Source: Desulfovibrionaceae bacterium
Lineage (GTDB): Bacteria; Desulfobacterota; Desulfovibrionia; Desulfovibrionales; Desulfovibrionaceae
Direction of reading: 5' to 3'
NCBI GenBank assembly: GCA_009773665.1
Contig: WSYE01000004.1
Location: forward strand, 52,456-116,455
Length of the DNA stretch: 64,000 nucleotides
The first letter of the stretch is position 1, and each line of letters starts with the position of its first letter. The notes beneath the pieces are model-generated. The model was given only the letters and a program-made list of their open reading frames with translations. It made no database searches and was not told where the DNA came from. Below are positions 1 through 7,722 of this stretch, piece after piece. The translations under genes were made by a program, and so were the position numbers.

Positions 1-1097
1 CCGCCCAGTCCGCCAAACAGGTGATCATCCAGCGCATGCGCGACGCAGAGCAGGAGATCATCTACGAGGAATACAAGGACCGCAAGGGCGAGATCGTCTC
101 CGGCATCATCCAGCGCCGCGACCGTGGCGGCTGGATCATCAACCTGGGACGCACCGAAGCCATGCTGCCCAAGGAAGAACAGATTCCCCGCGAGCGCTAC
201 AAGCGCGGCGACCGCGTGCAGGCCTTCATCATCGAAGTGCTGCCCAGCGGACGCGGTCCCCAGATCGTCGTTTCGCGCACCCACCCCGACTACATGGCCG
301 CCCTGTTCAAGCGTGAAGTGCCCGAAGTTTCCGACGGCACCGTGCGCATTCTCGGCGTCTCGCGCGATCCGGGCTCCCGGGCCAAGGTCGCCGTGTCCTC
401 CAAGGACCGCGACGTCGATCCGGTGGGCGCCTGCGTGGGCGTGCGCGGTTCGCGCATCCAGAACATCGTCCAGGAACTGCACGGTGAGCGCATCGACATC
501 GTGGTCTGGCATCTCGAGATCGCCACCTACGCCGCCAACGCCCTCTCCCCCGCCCGCATCACCCGCATCATGGTGGATGAGGACGACAAGACCCTGGAAG
601 TTGTGGTGCCGGACGACCAGCTCACCCTGGCCATCGGCCGCAAGGGCCAGAACGTGAAGCTTGCCGCCAAGCTCCTGGGCTGGAAGATCGATATCTTCAC
701 CGATTCGCGCTACTCCGAGCTGAACGCCGCGCGCGCTGGCATGGAGCAGTTGGCCAGCGTGGCCGAAATGAACATGGAGAACTTCCTCTCCGCCGGATTC
801 GACACCGTGGCCATGCTCGCCGAGGCCTCGGACGAAGACCTGGACCGCATCGAGAGCATGACCCCGACCAAGCGCGACCACCTGCGCGCCGCCATCAGGC
901 TTCTGCTGCCCGCGCAGCCCAAGCCCGAGGACGAAGGGGACGATGAGATCGAACCGGGCGAAGAGAAAGACGACCTTTCGCCTGACGATCTGGAAGAAGG
1001 CCAGGAAGAGGCCCCCGTCACGGCTGAAGAGAGCCCGGCGGTCGACGCCGCCCAGGTCAACGAGGCCGGCGAGGCCGATGAAGAAGCTGGTAAATAA
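1..1097 (+). CDS. nusA: Transcription termination/antitermination factor NusA (5' truncated)
   Basis: NusA binds RNA polymerase and nascent RNA and controls pausing, termination and antitermination. The frame is open to the window edge, and the first full codon is at base 3. The GTG at 21 used by the ORF track is an internal Val (QVIIQRMRDAE), so the N-terminal polymerase-binding part lies mostly outside. Visible in order are an S1 domain (GEIVSGIIQRRDRGGWI), tandem KH domains (VGVRGSRIQNIVQEL, then AIGRKGQNVKLAAKL), a helix-hairpin-helix-like segment, and a long acidic tail rich in Glu and Asp. The 3' end overlaps ylxR by 20 bp. This is the usual nusA-ylxR-infB operon. Identification is secure; only the N-terminus is missing. 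Confidence 0.96.
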   Translation, partial: AQSAKQVIIQRMRDAEQEIIYEEYKDRKGEIVSGIIQRRDRGGWIINLGRTEAMLPKEEQIPRERYKRGDRVQAFIIEVLPSGRGPQIVVSRTHPDYMAALFKREVPEVSDGTVRILGVSRDPGSRAKVAVSSKDRDVDPVGACVGVRGSRIQNIVQELHGERIDIVVWHLEIATYAANALSPARITRIMVDEDDKTLEVVVPDDQLTLAIGRKGQNVKLAAKLLGWKIDIFTDSRYSELNAARAGMEQLASVAEMNMENFLSAGFDTVAMLAEASDEDLDRIESMTPTKRDHLRAAIRLLLPAQPKPEDEGDDEIEPGEEKDDLSPDDLEEGQEEAPVTAEESPAVDAAQVNEAGEADEEAGK

Positions 1098-1323
1098 CGA
1101 TCTCCAGGGACCGGTGCGGACTTGTATGGTCTGCAGAGTCCGGTTCCAGAAACATGACTTGACCCGCCACGTGTGGCGGGGTGAATGGACGCCCGACAAG
1201 GCGTATATCCTGCCCGGAAGGGGCTACTACTGTTGCGCTGGGGAAGCCTGTAAGGCTAAATTCCCCAAACGCGCTGCCGCCGTGAGGAAAGGCAAGGGGG
1301 AAGGCAAACGTGACGAAGCTTAG
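1078..1323 (+). CDS. ylxR: YlxR/RnpM family RNA-binding protein (DUF448)
   Basis: Small basic protein of 81 aa. The ORF track starts it at 943, but the family begins close to the RTCMVCR motif, so the ATG at 1078 ([12 protein letters not shown]) inside the end of nusA is chosen. The motifs RTCMVCR and GRGYYCC are typical of YlxR. In Bacillus the homologue (RnpM) binds the RNase P RNA; a role here in tRNA maturation or nucleoid-linked regulation is inferred by family only. It overlaps nusA upstream and infB downstream by 14 bp, so translation of the three genes is probably coupled. Confidence 0.9.
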   Translation: MKKLVNNDLQGPVRTCMVCRVRFQKHDLTRHVWRGEWTPDKAYILPGRGYYCCAGEACKAKFPKRAAAVRKGKGEGKRDEA

Positions 1324-4300
1324 AGTCCGAGACCTCGCTAAGGAGCTGAGGGTCAGCAACAAGGACATCTACCAGGCCCTGCGGGAGCTGGATATCCGTG
1401 TGTCCAGCGAGATGGCCACCCTGGAGGACGATCAAATCACCCAGGTTCGCGCCAAACTGAAGTCGGGGCTTGCCAAGTCCGAAGTCGTCCAGAGCCAGTC
1501 CCAGCCGGGAGTGGTGGTCAGACGGCGTCGTGCCAGCGCGCCCCACGCCGAGCCTGAGGCCCTGGCCGATGCGCCCGATTCCGCTCCCTCCTCCGCCCCC
1601 GAGGAAAAGGAGCAGGATCAGGACGCGCCCGCCAGGCAGACCGCGCAGCCCAAGCCGCGCCGCAGAATGATCGATACCCCTCCCGCCAGGATCATCTCCC
1701 AGCCTGAGCCCGAGCAGGCTCCCCAGGCTGAAGAGCAGGACCTTCCGGTGGTGCACGAGCACGAGTTCGCCCAGGTCGAAGAGCAGCCCGCTCCTCAGCC
1801 CGAGCAGGCCCCCCCGGCAGAGCAGTCCGCTGCGCCCGCCAAGGCAGAACCCGTTCAGGCCGCCGAGGTGCAGACCGTCCAGGCCGAAGCCGGTGAGCAG
1901 GCTCCCATGGCGGAAGCGTCCGGGGAAACCGGAGCGCCCGTCGCCGAGACTGACGCTCAGGCTTCTCAGGACGGCGCTCCCCAGGCTGAAGGCGCCGAGC
2001 CCGAAAAGCGGGTGAAGAAGCCGAAGCGCGAGGTCCCCATCGGTCCGCAGGTGCGTATCATTTCCATGCCCGAACCCCGTGCGCCGGAACCCCGTCCCGC
2101 ACCGGGCGCTCCCCGTCCCGGAGGCCCTGGCGGACCTGGCGGACAGCGCCCCGGCGGTCCTGGCGGTCCCGGCGGCTACCGCCCCAGCGGACCCGGCGGT
2201 CCTGGTGGCCCCGGTGGTCAGCGTCCTGGCGGACCTGGCGGTCCCGGCGGCTATCGTCCCAGCGGACCCGGTGGGCCTCGTCCCAGCGGCCCCGGTGGGC
2301 CTCGTCCCGGCGGCCCCGGCGGTTTCGACCGCCCGCAGCCCGCTGCTCCCGCGCCTGAATCCGACGACCGCAAGCGCCGTAAGGACAAGCGCGTCGTGGA
2401 GTTCGGCGGCAAGGCTGCTGCTGACGACGGCAACCGTTCCGGACGCGGCGGCCCCGGTGGCAAGCGCCGTGGCGGTGACATTCAGGACCGCACCGGACGT
2501 GGCGGCAAGAAAACCAAGAAGAAGGGCGGCGACCAGGTTGCCCAGATCATGGCCGCGCAGGCTCAGTCCCAGCCGCAGAAGGCCATCAAACGCAAGATCA
2601 AGATGGAAGACGCCATCCGCGTCGCCGAAATGGCGCGCCAGATGGGCTTGAAGGCTCAGGATCTGATGAAGGTGCTCCTGTCCATGGGCATGATGGCCAC
2701 CATCAACCAGTCCCTGGATTACGAGACCGCCCTGCTGGTGGCCGCCGAGTTCGGCTACGAAGTGGAGAAGATCGGCTTCGACGAAGATCTGTTCATCGAC
2801 GTCGAAGAGGCCGATGTGCCCGAGTCCTTGCAGTCTCGTCCGCCCGTCGTGACCATCATGGGCCACGTCGACCACGGCAAGACCTCACTGCTGGACGCCA
2901 TCCGCTCCACCAACGTGGTCATGGGCGAAGCTGGCGGCATCACGCAGCACATCGGCGCGTATCACGTCACCACCCCGCGCGGCGACGTGGTCTTCCTGGA
3001 CACCCCCGGCCACGAAGCCTTCACCGCCATGCGCGCCCGTGGCGCAAAGGTGACGGACATCGTGGTCCTGGTGGTTGCCGCCGACGACGGCGTGATGGAC
3101 CAGACCCGCGAGGCCATCAACCACTCCAAGGCCGCTGGCGTGCCCATGGTGGTTGCGGTCAACAAGATCGACAAGCCCGGCGCCGAGCCGGACCGCGTGA
3201 AGCGCGAACTGGCCGAACTCGGGCTCGTTCCCGAGGAATGGGGCGGAGAGACAATCTTCGCGTACGTTTCCGCCAAGCAGCGCGAGGGTCTGGACGGACT
3301 GCTGGAGATGATCCTCCTTCAGGCCGAAGTGCTGGACCTCAAGGCCAACCCCGACAAGCGCGCCAAGGGCCACATCATTGAGGCCAAGCTGGACAAGGGG
3401 CGCGGCCCCGTGGCCACCGTGCTGATCGAGGAAGGCACCCTGAGGCAGGGCGACGCCTTCGTGTGCGGCCTGTTCTCGGGCCGGGTGCGCGCCATGTTCG
3501 ACGACCAGGGCCTCAAGATCAAGGACGCCGGACCTGCCATGCCCGTCGAGGTGCAGGGTTTCGAAGGCGTGCCTGAAGCTGGCGAGGTGTTCAGCTGCGT
3601 CGAGGACGACAAGGTCGCCCGCCGCATCGCGGAAACCCGTCTGCACAAGCAGCGCGAACGCGAACTGGGCAAGGCCACCAAGCTCACCCTGGAGACCTTC
3701 CTGGCTTCGCGCGGCGAAGCCGAGGCCCAGGAACTCAAGCTGGTGCTCAAGTCCGACGTGCAAGGTTCGCAGGAAGCCATCGCCGACGCGCTCAACAAGC
3801 TCTCCGGCGAGAAGGTCAAGATCCGCCTGATCCACTCCGGAACCGGCGCGATCACTGAATCGGACGTGCTCCTGGCCGCCGCTTCGGGCGCGGTCATCAT
3901 CGGCTTCAACGTGCGCCCCTCGGTGAAGGTCAAGGATACCGCAGAACGCGAGAACGTGGACCTGCGCTACTACGACATCATCTACAAGGTGGTTGACGAG
4001 ATCAAGGCGGCCATGACCGGTATGCTCGCCCCGGTGTTCCGGGAGCAGTACCTGGGCCAGGCCGAGGTCCGTCAGACCTTCAGCGTGCCCAAGATCGGCC
4101 TCATCGGCGGCTGCGGCGTGCTGGACGGCAAAATCACCCGCAACGCCCAGATCCGCCTGCTGCGCGACGGCGTGGTGGTCTACACCGGCAAGCTCGCCAG
4201 CCTGAAGCGCTTCAAGGACGACGTGAAGGAAGTGACCAAGGGCTACGAGTGCGGCATGAACCTGGAGAACTTCAACGACATCAAGGTCGGCGACGTGATC

Positions 4301-4342
4301 GAGGCCTTCGAGACCGTGGAAGAGAAGGACACGCTGGACTAA
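1310..4342 (+). CDS. infB: Translation initiation factor IF-2
   Basis: GTPase that places fMet-tRNA on the 30S subunit and promotes subunit joining. It has 1010 aa and starts at GTG 1310 inside ylxR. Residues 1-50 form an IF2_N helix domain ([22 protein letters not shown]). A long low-complexity linker follows: Ala/Glu/Gln/Pro-rich, then from about residue 250 to 345 a Gly-Pro tract with repeated GGPGGPGG units, then Lys/Arg-rich. A second IF2_N-like domain lies near residue 425. The G domain starts at about residue 518 (GHVDHGKTS), followed by DTPGHEAF and NKID, then domains II-IV. The length is long for the family because of the linker. A strong terminator follows the stop codon. Confidence 0.98.
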   Translation: MTKLRVRDLAKELRVSNKDIYQALRELDIRVSSEMATLEDDQITQVRAKLKSGLAKSEVVQSQSQPGVVVRRRRASAPHAEPEALADAPDSAPSSAPEEKEQDQDAPARQTAQPKPRRRMIDTPPARIISQPEPEQAPQAEEQDLPVVHEHEFAQVEEQPAPQPEQAPPAEQSAAPAKAEPVQAAEVQTVQAEAGEQAPMAEASGETGAPVAETDAQASQDGAPQAEGAEPEKRVKKPKREVPIGPQVRIISMPEPRAPEPRPAPGAPRPGGPGGPGGQRPGGPGGPGGYRPSGPGGPGGPGGQRPGGPGGPGGYRPSGPGGPRPSGPGGPRPGGPGGFDRPQPAAPAPESDDRKRRKDKRVVEFGGKAAADDGNRSGRGGPGGKRRGGDIQDRTGRGGKKTKKKGGDQVAQIMAAQAQSQPQKAIKRKIKMEDAIRVAEMARQMGLKAQDLMKVLLSMGMMATINQSLDYETALLVAAEFGYEVEKIGFDEDLFIDVEEADVPESLQSRPPVVTIMGHVDHGKTSLLDAIRSTNVVMGEAGGITQHIGAYHVTTPRGDVVFLDTPGHEAFTAMRARGAKVTDIVVLVVAADDGVMDQTREAINHSKAAGVPMVVAVNKIDKPGAEPDRVKRELAELGLVPEEWGGETIFAYVSAKQREGLDGLLEMILLQAEVLDLKANPDKRAKGHIIEAKLDKGRGPVATVLIEEGTLRQGDAFVCGLFSGRVRAMFDDQGLKIKDAGPAMPVEVQGFEGVPEAGEVFSCVEDDKVARRIAETRLHKQRERELGKATKLTLETFLASRGEAEAQELKLVLKSDVQGSQEAIADALNKLSGEKVKIRLIHSGTGAITESDVLLAAASGAVIIGFNVRPSVKVKDTAERENVDLRYYDIIYKVVDEIKAAMTGMLAPVFREQYLGQAEVRQTFSVPKIGLIGGCGVLDGKITRNAQIRLLRDGVVVYTGKLASLKRFKDDVKEVTKGYECGMNLENFNDIKVGDVIEAFETVEEKDTLD

Positions 4343-4351
4343 ACGCATACA

Positions 4352-4396
4352 GACGCCTGGGAGTCTCCCTCCGGGGAGATTCCCAGGCGTTTTTTA
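4352..4396 (+). terminator. Rho-independent terminator after infB
   Basis: The arm ACGCCTGGGA pairs with TCCCAGGCGT, extended by TCTCCC/GGGAGA around a short loop, and is followed by TTTTTT. It sits between infB and DUF503, inside what is otherwise a continuous gene cluster. Distal genes (DUF503, rbfA and onward) must therefore rely on readthrough or their own promoter. Confidence 0.9.
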
Positions 4397-4409
4397 TCCC
4401 GTCAAAAGC

Positions 4410-4697
4410 ATGATCATCGGCGTGCTCACCTTGGAGTTCCGTCTGCACGGAAACGACTCCCTCAAGGGGAAGCGCTCGGTGGCACAGCGCCTCAAGGCCA
4501 AGTTGCGCAATAAATTCAATGTGGCCGTGAGCGAGATCGCCCACCACGACTCGCACGACACCCTGGTGCTGGCGGCCGTTACGGTAAGCCCCGACGGGAA
4601 GCACGCGCAGGGCCTCTTGCAGAAAGCCCTGAACATGGTGGTTGCCGCTGACGAAGCGGAACTTATATACGACGACATCGAGTTGATCGGCCAGTAA
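4410..4697 (+). CDS. DUF503 family protein (YlxP-like)
   Basis: 95-aa protein of the DUF503/YlxP family, which is found next to infB and rbfA in many bacteria. The signature is MIIGVLTLEFRLHGNDSLKGKR at the N-terminus (a beta strand followed by the SLKGKR motif) and a conserved middle VAVSEIAHHDSHD. The fold is a small ferredoxin-like alpha/beta domain. Its biochemical role is not established; a ribosome-biogenesis link is suggested only by its neighbours. It starts 14 bp beyond the infB terminator, and no strong ribosome binding site is visible. Confidence 0.9.
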   Translation: MIIGVLTLEFRLHGNDSLKGKRSVAQRLKAKLRNKFNVAVSEIAHHDSHDTLVLAAVTVSPDGKHAQGLLQKALNMVVAADEAELIYDDIELIGQ

Positions 4698-4757
4698 GCC
4701 GTTCACGGCGTGCTCCCGCCAATCCGGAGCCGTGCAAGAGACTGCGGCCCCTCTATG

Positions 4758-4795
4758 GGATTCCACAAGGGCGGAGCCCTAAGGCCTGCGGAGGC
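4758..4795 (-). repeat. Repeat family A, degenerate copy
   Basis: On the minus strand this reads as a diverged copy of the GCCTCCGGCGGCCAAAGGG...CCCTTTGGAATCC element seen at 19721, 36107 and 40356. It lies in the 211-bp gap between DUF503 and rbfA, which otherwise shows no recognisable feature. Confidence 0.55.
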
Positions 4796-4908
4796 TTCTC
4801 CTCTCCCACGCAATCTGTCCAGGAAAGAGTACCGCACTCACGACCATATTACCCGCCGGAGACTTTTTTCCTCCAGCGAAACCGCCCCATACAAGGCCGA
4901 CGCTCCCT

Positions 4909-5253
4909 ATGAAGACTACAAAAGAAGGCCCCAGCCGCCGCTCCATCCGCATGTCCGACCAGATCATGCGCGAACTGGCCCTCATGCTCATCGAAGAAAT
5001 GCAGGACCCGCGCCTTGACCTTGTGACCATCAGCGGCGTGCGCCTCAATTCCGACATGTCCGTGGCCACTGTGCTTTTCACCATGCACGGCGACGCCGCG
5101 CGCATCAAGGCCGCCAAGGACGCGCTGTATCAGTCCAGGGGCTTCCTGCGCCTCAACCTGGGCCGCAGGGTCAAGTCCAAGTTTGTGCCGGACCTGCGCT
5201 TCGAGCACGACGAATTTCTGGAGACCATGGTTTATGGACAGCCCCATGCATGA
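4909..5253 (+). CDS. rbfA: Ribosome-binding factor A
   Basis: 30S maturation factor that binds near helix 1 of 16S rRNA and is needed for late 30S assembly and cold adaptation. It has 114 aa, the normal length. Family features are an N-terminal basic segment with R(S/R)IRMSDQIMREL, then MQDPRLDLVTISGVRLNSD (the canonical DPR and VTITGV-like strand), and the C-terminal LNLGRRVKSKFVPDLRFEHDE. It overlaps the start of the downstream DHH phosphoesterase by 20 bp, implying coupled translation. The Shine-Dalgarno sequence ahead of ATG 4909 is weak. Confidence 0.95.
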   Translation: MKTTKEGPSRRSIRMSDQIMRELALMLIEEMQDPRLDLVTISGVRLNSDMSVATVLFTMHGDAARIKAAKDALYQSRGFLRLNLGRRVKSKFVPDLRFEHDEFLETMVYGQPHA

Positions 5254-6202
5254 CATCCTGCGCGCCATCCAGGCGGGTTCGCGTTTCCTGGTGGCAACGC
5301 ACGTCAGCCCTGACGGCGACGCCATCGGCTCCATGGCGGCCATGGGCCACATGCTGAAAAGCCTCGGCAAGGACGTGGTGTTGTACAACGCCTCCGGCCT
5401 GCCCGAGCATTTTTCCTGGGTGAACCTGCCCGCGCCCATCCTCACGGAGTTGCCTTCGCTTTCCGGCTTCGACGCCATCATCGCACTGGACTGCGGGGAT
5501 GACCGGCGCGGCGGCAAGGCCCTGCAGGACGCCATGGCCGCGCACCGCACCTTCGTCATCGACCACCACCTCTCCAACCCCAAGTGGGGCGAACTGAACT
5601 GGGTGGAAGTGGACCGCTCCTCCACGGGCGAGATGGTCGCCACCATGGCCCAGGAGCTGGGCCTATCCCTGTCCGGGCCGCTCGGCGAGGCCGTTTACCT
5701 GTGCCTGGTGACCGACACCGGACATTTCTCTTTCGAGAACACCAGCCCCCGCTGCATGGAGATGGCTGCGGTCATCATCCGCCAAGGAATCAACCTGGCC
5801 AGGATCAACGAGCTGATCCAGAACCAGTGGTCGCTGGCGCGCTTCAAGCTCTGGGGCGAAGTTCTTGGCGGCCTGACCCTTCATTTCGATGGACAGCTGG
5901 GTGTGATTCGCATAACCACCGAACAGCTCTCCCGTCTGGGGGCCACCAGCGCCGACAGCGAGGGCCTGACCAACTTCGTGCTGCGCATCAAGGGCTGCAA
6001 GATGGCCCAGTCCCTGCGCGAGGATGCGGACGGTTCGCTGAAGCTCAGCCTGCGCTCCGTTTCGGATGTGAACATCCAGCCCGTGGCTGCCGCGTTCGGC
6101 GGCGGCGGGCACAAGTGCGCGGCTGGCGCGAACCTCCAGGGTGACATCGACGAGGTCGAGTCGGCCCTGATTGCCGCATTGGGGAAGATCCTTGGTTTCT
6201 GA
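5234..6202 (+). CDS. nrnA: DHH-family bifunctional oligoribonuclease/PAP phosphatase (NrnA-like)
   Basis: DHH/DHHA1 phosphoesterase that degrades nano-RNAs and dephosphorylates pAp, replacing Orn/CysQ where these are absent. Start ATG 5234 (MDSPMHDIL) is chosen because the longer ORF start lies deep in rbfA and GGAG stands about 10 nt upstream; ATG 5246 is an alternative. Visible motifs are THVSPDGDAIGSM (metal site), ALDCGDDRR, VIDHHLSN (the DHH motif), DTGHFSFENT and the C-terminal GGGGHKCAAGA of DHHA1. It has 322 aa, the usual size. In a sulfate reducer, pAp removal may matter for sulfate-nucleotide metabolism (inference). Confidence 0.92.
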   Translation: MDSPMHDILRAIQAGSRFLVATHVSPDGDAIGSMAAMGHMLKSLGKDVVLYNASGLPEHFSWVNLPAPILTELPSLSGFDAIIALDCGDDRRGGKALQDAMAAHRTFVIDHHLSNPKWGELNWVEVDRSSTGEMVATMAQELGLSLSGPLGEAVYLCLVTDTGHFSFENTSPRCMEMAAVIIRQGINLARINELIQNQWSLARFKLWGEVLGGLTLHFDGQLGVIRITTEQLSRLGATSADSEGLTNFVLRIKGCKMAQSLREDADGSLKLSLRSVSDVNIQPVAAAFGGGGHKCAAGANLQGDIDEVESALIAALGKILGF

Positions 6203-7187
6203 TTCCGACGGCGATGCGCCGCAGGCTCCGGAAAATCAGGCTGGCTCCCCGGCTGGCGAACGCCCTGCCCGGCCCCGCCCCCCAAGGCCGCCGCAGATGC
6301 ACGGCGTGCTGGTGCTGGACAAGCCCAACGGGCCTACGTCCGCCGATTGCCTGCGTGACATAAAGTACCAGCTGGGGCAGAAGAAGATCGGCCACGCCGG
6401 CACCCTCGACCCCATGGCCACCGGCGTGCTGGTGGTGCTCCTGGGCGAGGCCACCAAGCTGGCCGGGTTCCTGACGGAAGGGCAGAAGATTTATTCGGGC
6501 CGCCTGCGCCTGGGACAGAACACCGACACCTTCGACGCCGAAGGCACGGTGACGTCCGAGGCCCCCTGGGAGCATCTGGCTCCCGAGACGGTCCGCGAGG
6601 CGGCGATAGCCTGGAAGGAAATGACCACCCAGGACATCCCGCCCTATTCGGCGGTGAAGGTGAACGGGCAGCCTCTGTACAAGAAGGCGCGCCGGGGCGA
6701 GGAAGTCCCGGTAATCACCAAGCCGCTCACGGTTTTTGATGCGGACGTGCTCTCCATGGAGCTGCCGCACATGCATTTCCGGGTGAGAGTGAGTCCCGGC
6801 TCCTATGTACGCTCCCTGGTCCACAGCCTGGGGTCGCGACTTGGGTGCGGGGCTCACCTGACTGAACTCATCCGGGAGTACAGCCATCCCTTCGGACTCG
6901 CCGATGCTATCCCCCTGGATCAGCTTCTGGCCGAACCCGAACGGCTGGCCCAACGGGTGATCCCGCTGGAAAAGGCCCTGCCTCATTGGCCAACGCTTGT
7001 TCTGACCCCGGAACAGGCAAAAATGGTCAAGGACGGAAAGGCCCTTCCCGTGTCGGAGATCCCCGGACCGCAGACGCGAGCCATTCTCGCCAATGCGGAC
7101 GGCCTGCCCGTGGCCCTGGCTGAACCCCAGGACCGGGATGGCGCGAGGCGCTGGGTGATTCTGCGCGGCTTGAACCCCGCCGGATGA
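6192..7187 (+). CDS. truB: tRNA pseudouridine(55) synthase TruB
   Basis: Makes pseudouridine 55 in the T-loop of tRNAs. The core begins at MHGVLVLDKPNGPTSAD (around 6297). The motif GHAGTLDPMATGVL carries the catalytic Asp, and RVRVSPGSYVRSLVHSLG is also typical. A C-terminal PUA-like region follows. About 35 residues of Pro/Arg-rich sequence precede the core. The start is uncertain: TTG 6192 has GGGGAAG just upstream, TTG 6171 is the ORF-track start, and ATG 6297 would give the bare core. All options except 6297 overlap the end of nrnA. Confidence 0.93.
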   Translation: MVSDSDGDAPQAPENQAGSPAGERPARPRPPRPPQMHGVLVLDKPNGPTSADCLRDIKYQLGQKKIGHAGTLDPMATGVLVVLLGEATKLAGFLTEGQKIYSGRLRLGQNTDTFDAEGTVTSEAPWEHLAPETVREAAIAWKEMTTQDIPPYSAVKVNGQPLYKKARRGEEVPVITKPLTVFDADVLSMELPHMHFRVRVSPGSYVRSLVHSLGSRLGCGAHLTELIREYSHPFGLADAIPLDQLLAEPERLAQRVIPLEKALPHWPTLVLTPEQAKMVKDGKALPVSEIPGPQTRAILANADGLPVALAEPQDRDGARRWVILRGLNPAG

Positions 7188-7235
7188 CTCCCCCCGGCAA
7201 TCGTGCCGTAACAAGATTAAACGGAGGATATCGCT

Positions 7236-7505
7236 GTGGTCATGATAGCTAGCGACAAGCTCAAAGTGATTGACGAGTACAAGACCCACGAGGGAGACAC
7301 CGGCTCCCCTGAGGTCCAGGTGGCGCTGCTGACCAGCCGCATCATCTACCTGACCGAACACTTCAAGACCCACGCGAAGGACTACCACTCCCGCACCGGC
7401 CTGCTCAAGCTGGTCGGCCAGCGCAGGAAGCTCCTGAACTACTTGAAGGGCAAGGACGTCAACCGTTACCGCACGCTGATTGCGCGTCTCGGCATCCGCA
7501 AGTAA
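7236..7505 (+). CDS. rpsO: 30S ribosomal protein S15
   Basis: S15, 89 aa, binds the central domain of 16S rRNA. The signature [20 protein letters not shown] is followed by the C-terminal [20 protein letters not shown] and [16 protein letters not shown] 7236 is preferred over ATG 7242 because GGAGGA lies about 7 nt before it. It is followed by pnp after a hairpin, the rpsO-pnp order seen widely, where pnp expression is controlled post-transcriptionally. Confidence 0.97.
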   Translation: MVMIASDKLKVIDEYKTHEGDTGSPEVQVALLTSRIIYLTEHFKTHAKDYHSRTGLLKLVGQRRKLLNYLKGKDVNRYRTLIARLGIRK

Positions 7506-7521
7506 CGTGCTTCCCCGGCCT

Positions 7522-7566
7522 GTCCGGCAGCGCCCACGCGTTGCCGGACGGGTCGATTCCGCTTTT
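7522..7566 (+). terminator. rpsO-pnp intergenic hairpin (terminator or processing site)
   Basis: GTCCGGCA pairs with TGCCGGAC over a short loop; a run of T (CTTTTTC) follows about 12 nt later. It could be an rpsO terminator/attenuator, or the structured leader that is processed in the pnp mRNA of other bacteria. The rest of the 217-bp pnp leader shows no gene. Confidence 0.55.
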
Positions 7567-7722
7567 TCGTTGGGCCGCAGCGCATAGTCTGCACGGCCCC
7601 TAACCGGCCAACCCCGAACGTTATCCGCGCGCCAGCGCCCGGGAGCAATGGTTCCCGGCCTCCGCCGCGCTCATCACGTTCCGGGTAGGCCTCTTCGTCA
7701 CATTCAACAAAGAGGTTACTAC

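Noticed and set aside
1256-2875. 539-aa minus-strand ORF
   Set aside because: Antisense shadow of infB; composition follows codon positions of the IF-2 frame, no domain.
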